Below are positions 61,560 through 64,000 of a DNA stretch of 64,000 nucleotides, one piece after another; position 1 is the first letter of the stretch, and each line of letters begins with the position of its first letter. The translations under genes were made by a program, and so were the position numbers. Below the pieces are notes generated by a model. The model had not been told where the DNA came from. It worked only from the letters and a program-made list of their open reading frames with translations, and made no database searches. This DNA is from Thermoanaerobaculia bacterium (GTDB lineage Bacteria > Acidobacteriota > Thermoanaerobaculia > Multivoradales > JAHEKO01): the NCBI GenBank assembly GCA_945787635.1, contig CALZIK010000071.1:1-64000 (forward strand), read 5' to 3'.

Positions 61560-62374
61560 TGGACACCCTCGATGTCGCTGCGCGTGGCGTGAACCAGAGG
61601 CAGCCGCCAGCGCAGTCTGTCGACTTCGCGGACATCGATCTCGGCGATCAGCAGAGTCTCGTCGAGAAAGGGAGCGCGCTCGACGATCTCTCCGCCCGGC
61701 CTGACGACGTGGCTGCCGCCGGTGTAGAAGGAGCCTTCCTCCCAGCCGACGCGGTTGCAGTAGACCACCCAGCAGGTATTGACCAAGGCGGTCGAGCGAG
61801 TCAGGGCTTCCCAGGAATCCTGGCTCTCCGGAGTCTCTCCGGGACCGAGGTGCCCCGGGCTGGCGGATATGACCACCACGATCTTGGCGCCCGCGAGTGC
61901 CAGCCCTCGAGCGAGGTGCGGATGCCAGAGGTCCTCGCAGATCAAGATGCCCAGCCCATCGGCGGCCGGGGCCAGGTGATTCCCCGGTCCGAAGAACCGA
62001 CCCTCCTGGAAGATTCCGTAGGTCGGCAGGTAGAGCTTGCGGTGGGTGTGAGCGATCTTTCCGGCGCGCAGCAGAAGGGCGGTGTTGTAGAGCACTCCTT
62101 TGCGGTCTTCCTCGACCAGGCCGACCACAACGCTCATCTTGCCGGCGGCGGCCAGGAGCCGGCTGACGATCTCGGAATCATCGGGCCGCTCCGCCACCTT
62201 GCCGGTCAGATGCAGGAGCCGATAGCCGGTGAGTGAGAGCTCGGGGAAGACCAAGAGGTCCACGCCGCTCTCGCGAGCGCGCTCGATCCACCCCAGGTGT
62301 CGCTCGAGGTTCGCCGCGAGGTCACCCAGGCGGGCGTCGATCTGCGCGATCCCTAGGGTGATCTGGGTGGACAT
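61556..62374 (-). CDS. nitrilase-fold amidohydrolase, probable glutaminase partner of NadE
   Basis: A 272-residue CN-hydrolase protein with an intact catalytic triad: Glu in LLVFPELSLTGYRLLH, Lys in THRKLYLPTYGIFQEGRFF and Cys in LGILICEDLWHPHLARG. The Lys region 'HRKLYLPTYGIFQE' and the Cys region resemble the glutaminase domain of glutamine-dependent NAD+ synthetases, which passes ammonia to the synthetase site. It overlaps nadE by four bases. An independent amidase function is possible. No clear ribosome-binding site precedes the ATG at 62374. Confidence 0.9.
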   Translation of the reverse strand: MSTQITLGIAQIDARLGDLAANLERHLGWIERARESGVDLLVFPELSLTGYRLLHLTGKVAERPDDSEIVSRLLAAAGKMSVVVGLVEEDRKGVLYNTALLLRAGKIAHTHRKLYLPTYGIFQEGRFFGPGNHLAPAADGLGILICEDLWHPHLARGLALAGAKIVVVISASPGHLGPGETPESQDSWEALTRSTALVNTCWVVYCNRVGWEEGSFYTGGSHVVRPGGEIVERAPFLDETLLIAEIDVREVDRLRWRLPLVHATRSDIEGVQ

Positions 62375-62408
62375 AGCGGTGGAAAGCGGAGGTGTGCGCA
62401 GCGACCCT

Positions 62409-62418
62409 ATGCTAGCAT
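62409..62418. promoter_or_regulatory. palindromic, possibly bidirectional -10 (ATGCTAGCAT)
   Basis: The 10-bp self-complementary sequence contains TGCTAGCAT on both strands, an extended -10 in each direction, between the divergent nitrilase-like gene (start 62374) and the SurA-N-like gene (start 62426). Confidence 0.5.
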
Positions 62419-62425
62419 GCCGAGC

Positions 62426-63166
62426 GTGAAAAAGCCTTATATCACAATGGTTTTTGCGGTTCTCGTGAGCGTTGCCACCGCTGCCCAGACAGGTGGAGAA
62501 ACGCCCGCGGAGGGTCCTGCGCCGGCCGAGTTGGTGGATCGGATCGTGGCCGTTGTGGACGAGGATCCCATTCTGGCGTCCGATCTCGATCGGGCGATTG
62601 GACTCGGTCTGGTGTCACCGGAAAGCGGCGAGAGCGAAATGGCGTTCCGAAGGCGAGCCCTGGATCTCCTGCTCGAAGAGCGGCTTCGAGCTCACGAAGT
62701 CGATCGGTTCGGTTTCACCGAGATCTCACTCACCGAGGTCGAGGAGGCCCTCGGCGCGCTGAAGTCGGCGTTTGCCAGCGAGCGAGCCTTTGAGGGCCGG
62801 CTTGCGGAGCTCGGTTTGAGCATCGACGACGTGCGACAGATCGTCGCGCGACAGATCATGGTGTTGACCTATGTCGATGAACGGCTGGGGCCCAGGGTGT
62901 TCGTCAGCCTCGACGACATTCGCGGCTACTACGACTCGGTGCTGACGCCCGAGATGGAGCGCACCGGCGGTGTGCTGCCGCCCTTGGCCGAGGTGCGCGA
63001 GCAGATCCGGCGCGTGCTCCGCGAGGAGCGGCTCAACAGTGAGATCGAGCGCTGGACGCGCGAGCTGCGCCTCGAAGCCGATATCGAAGACTACTTCGAG
63101 CCGATGGCGGAAGCGGCCGGCGACGTCTCGATCGGCGTGCGCGCCGAGCCGGAATCCGGCGAGTAG
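62426..63166 (+). CDS. SurA N-terminal-like periplasmic protein without a parvulin domain
   Basis: The 246-residue protein begins with a signal peptide (VKKPYITMVFAVLVSVATAA, cleaved before QTGG), then a SurA_N-like domain (LVDRIVAVVDEDPILASDLDRA, MAFRRRALDLLLEERL, ISLTEVEEAL) and a helical C-terminus with PPLAEVREQIRRVLREERLN. No parvulin domain is present, so it is at most a chaperone-like SurA relative. GTG 62426 is preferred over ATG 62417 because it gives a better signal peptide and lies seven bases after the TAGCAT hexamer. Its 3' end overlaps the convergent transglycosylase gene by 76 bases. Confidence 0.85.
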   Translation: MKKPYITMVFAVLVSVATAAQTGGETPAEGPAPAELVDRIVAVVDEDPILASDLDRAIGLGLVSPESGESEMAFRRRALDLLLEERLRAHEVDRFGFTEISLTEVEEALGALKSAFASERAFEGRLAELGLSIDDVRQIVARQIMVLTYVDERLGPRVFVSLDDIRGYYDSVLTPEMERTGGVLPPLAEVREQIRRVLREERLNSEIERWTRELRLEADIEDYFEPMAEAAGDVSIGVRAEPESGE

Positions 63167-64000
63167 AGCCGCGCGTAGTGCTCGCGGCTCTCGAGGACCT
63201 TGCGGAGATACTCCCGGGTTTCGGGAAAGCCGACCTTGCTGAAGTACTCCTCGGGCTCCTGGCTGAAGCAGTATGACTGCCATAGAGTGGCCTGGTTCTC
63301 ACCGGCGTTGTAAGCGGCGACCACGGCGTAGGGTTGATCCACGTAGCGGTCTTCTAGCTCCGCTAGGTACGCGGCCCCCAGAGTCAGCGCGAGCTCGGGC
63401 CGGTGGAGATCTTCGGCGGTCACGGTCTCGAGGCCGATCTTGACGCCGAGTCGTTCCGCGGTAGGCAGGACGAACTGGGCCAGGCCGCGAGCCGCCGCCG
63501 CCGAGATCGCTTCTGAGTCGAACCGGCTTTCCTCGCGAACGATGGCGGCCAGAAGAAACGGGTCGACTCCAGCCTGCCGACTGCGGTCGGTGATCAGCTC
63601 CCGGAAATGCAGGGGATAGGCCGATCGACGCAAGACGTTCGGAAGCAGGTCGATCGGCACTTCGCTCACCGCGCGTTGAAAAAGAATTTCGGCGATCCGT
63701 AGGGCGGGCCTCAGGCTTCCGGCGCGCTCGAGCAGGTCGACCGCGGTCAGGCCGAGGTCCGGCTCGGCGATCGAGAAGTGCTTGAGCATCGCCGGCTCGC
63801 CCTCGCCCCAGAGGCCGAGAGCTAGAAGCAGTTCCTCTGGACGCGCGAGACTTGCTTTCCACAGCGGCCAGTCCGCCGGGTCTGTCAAGGTGGCTTGCAG
63901 GAACGACCGAGCCGCGGGCTTCGAGGCCAGCCTGCTGATGAGTCGCTCGCGCGCCGACCGGGCGTCGGCGTCGTCGGCGGGGAGAAGCAGAATCGCGCTG
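63091..64000 (-). CDS. lytic transglycosylase (SLT family), cut by window edge
   Basis: The frame is open from its stop at 63093-63091 to the window end, giving at least 302 residues without the N-terminus. The SLT domain has the catalytic Glu in AIVREESRFDSEAISAAAAR, GLAQFVLPTAERLG, and AYLAELEDRY with VVAAYNAGE. Preceding helical segments (LERAGSLRPALRIAEILFQR) suggest the helical-repeat (SLT70-like) arrangement. It cleaves peptidoglycan glycosidic bonds to anhydromuropeptides. It converges on the SurA-N-like gene with a 76-base overlap. Confidence 0.93.
   Translation of the reverse strand, partial: SAILLLPADDADARSARERLISRLASKPAARSFLQATLTDPADWPLWKASLARPEELLLALGLWGEGEPAMLKHFSIAEPDLGLTAVDLLERAGSLRPALRIAEILFQRAVSEVPIDLLPNVLRRSAYPLHFRELITDRSRQAGVDPFLLAAIVREESRFDSEAISAAAARGLAQFVLPTAERLGVKIGLETVTAEDLHRPELALTLGAAYLAELEDRYVDQPYAVVAAYNAGENQATLWQSYCFSQEPEEYFSKVGFPETREYLRKVLESREHYARLYSPDSGSARTPIETSPAASAIGSK

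Noticed and set aside
62417-62425. ATG 62417 as the start of the SurA-N-like gene
   Set aside because: It lies inside the palindromic -10 element; GTG 62426 gives a better signal peptide and a sensible distance from the promoter, though the ATG is not excluded.

Overview
This is a gene-dense, GC-rich chromosomal window from a diderm bacterium, most likely an acidobacterium. The best taxonomic hint is a pair of secreted von Willebrand A proteins with GWxTD-like N-termini, a family typical of Acidobacteriota. The species cannot be named from sequence alone. An outer-membrane secretin, FtsQ, SurA-like chaperones and a MurE with the DNPR signature (meso-diaminopimelate) all point to a Gram-negative envelope. 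There are no insertion sequences, CRISPR arrays, prophage or rRNA genes, and no gene-free stretch longer than about 180 bases.

Layout. 1-11.3 kb: a type II secretion / type IV pilus-like operon (secreted secretin-N-domain-like protein, GspF, GspE, PilM-, PilN-, PilO- and PilP-like proteins, a secretin lipoprotein with a C-terminal cohesin-like domain, three pseudopilins), ending in dut. 11.3-13.9 kb, minus strand: SDR oxidoreductase, nth, a small four-helix membrane protein, yqgE, and an initiator tRNA with its own promoter and terminator. 14.0-15.7 kb: eno-ftsB, facing a CPA2 antiporter. 17.2-22.6 kb: mfd and two SurA/PpiC-type proteins. 22.7-37.4 kb: a complete-looking division and cell wall (dcw) cluster, mraZ-rsmH-ftsL-ftsI-murE-mraY-murD-ftsW-murG-murC-ftsQ-ftsA-ftsZ, which lacks murF, murB and ddl. 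37.5-44.4 kb: a VanZ-like gene, then an operon of a helical protein, an SPFH protein with a zinc ribbon, three further zinc-ribbon proteins and a fused E1 alpha/beta 2-oxoacid dehydrogenase. 44.4-52.7 kb: housekeeping genes (argS, DUF3052, macro domain, gpmI, KDPG-aldolase-like, trmJ, maf). 52.7-57.6 kb: the two VWA proteins. 57.7-63.2 kb: cysteine desulfurase-mnmA, a split glutamine-dependent NAD synthetase (nitrilase-like + nadE) with rsmI, and a SurA-N-like protein. The right edge cuts a lytic transglycosylase.

Most genes lie in operons whose neighbours overlap by 1-8 bases (ATGA, GTGA, TTGA). At several operon heads a -10-like hexamer sits only 6-10 bases before the start codon, which suggests leaderless transcripts. 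The dcw operon starts with a 10-bp-periodic TGG repeat that coincides with a good promoter, a likely MraZ operator.

The most intriguing unit is the SPFH plus three-zinc-ribbon operon at 38.1-42.3 kb. It resembles the Bacillus YdjGHI membrane-stress module but has no recognisable PspA, and it is translationally coupled to a metabolic enzyme. Starts, promoters and regulatory sites are read by eye; no database search was possible.
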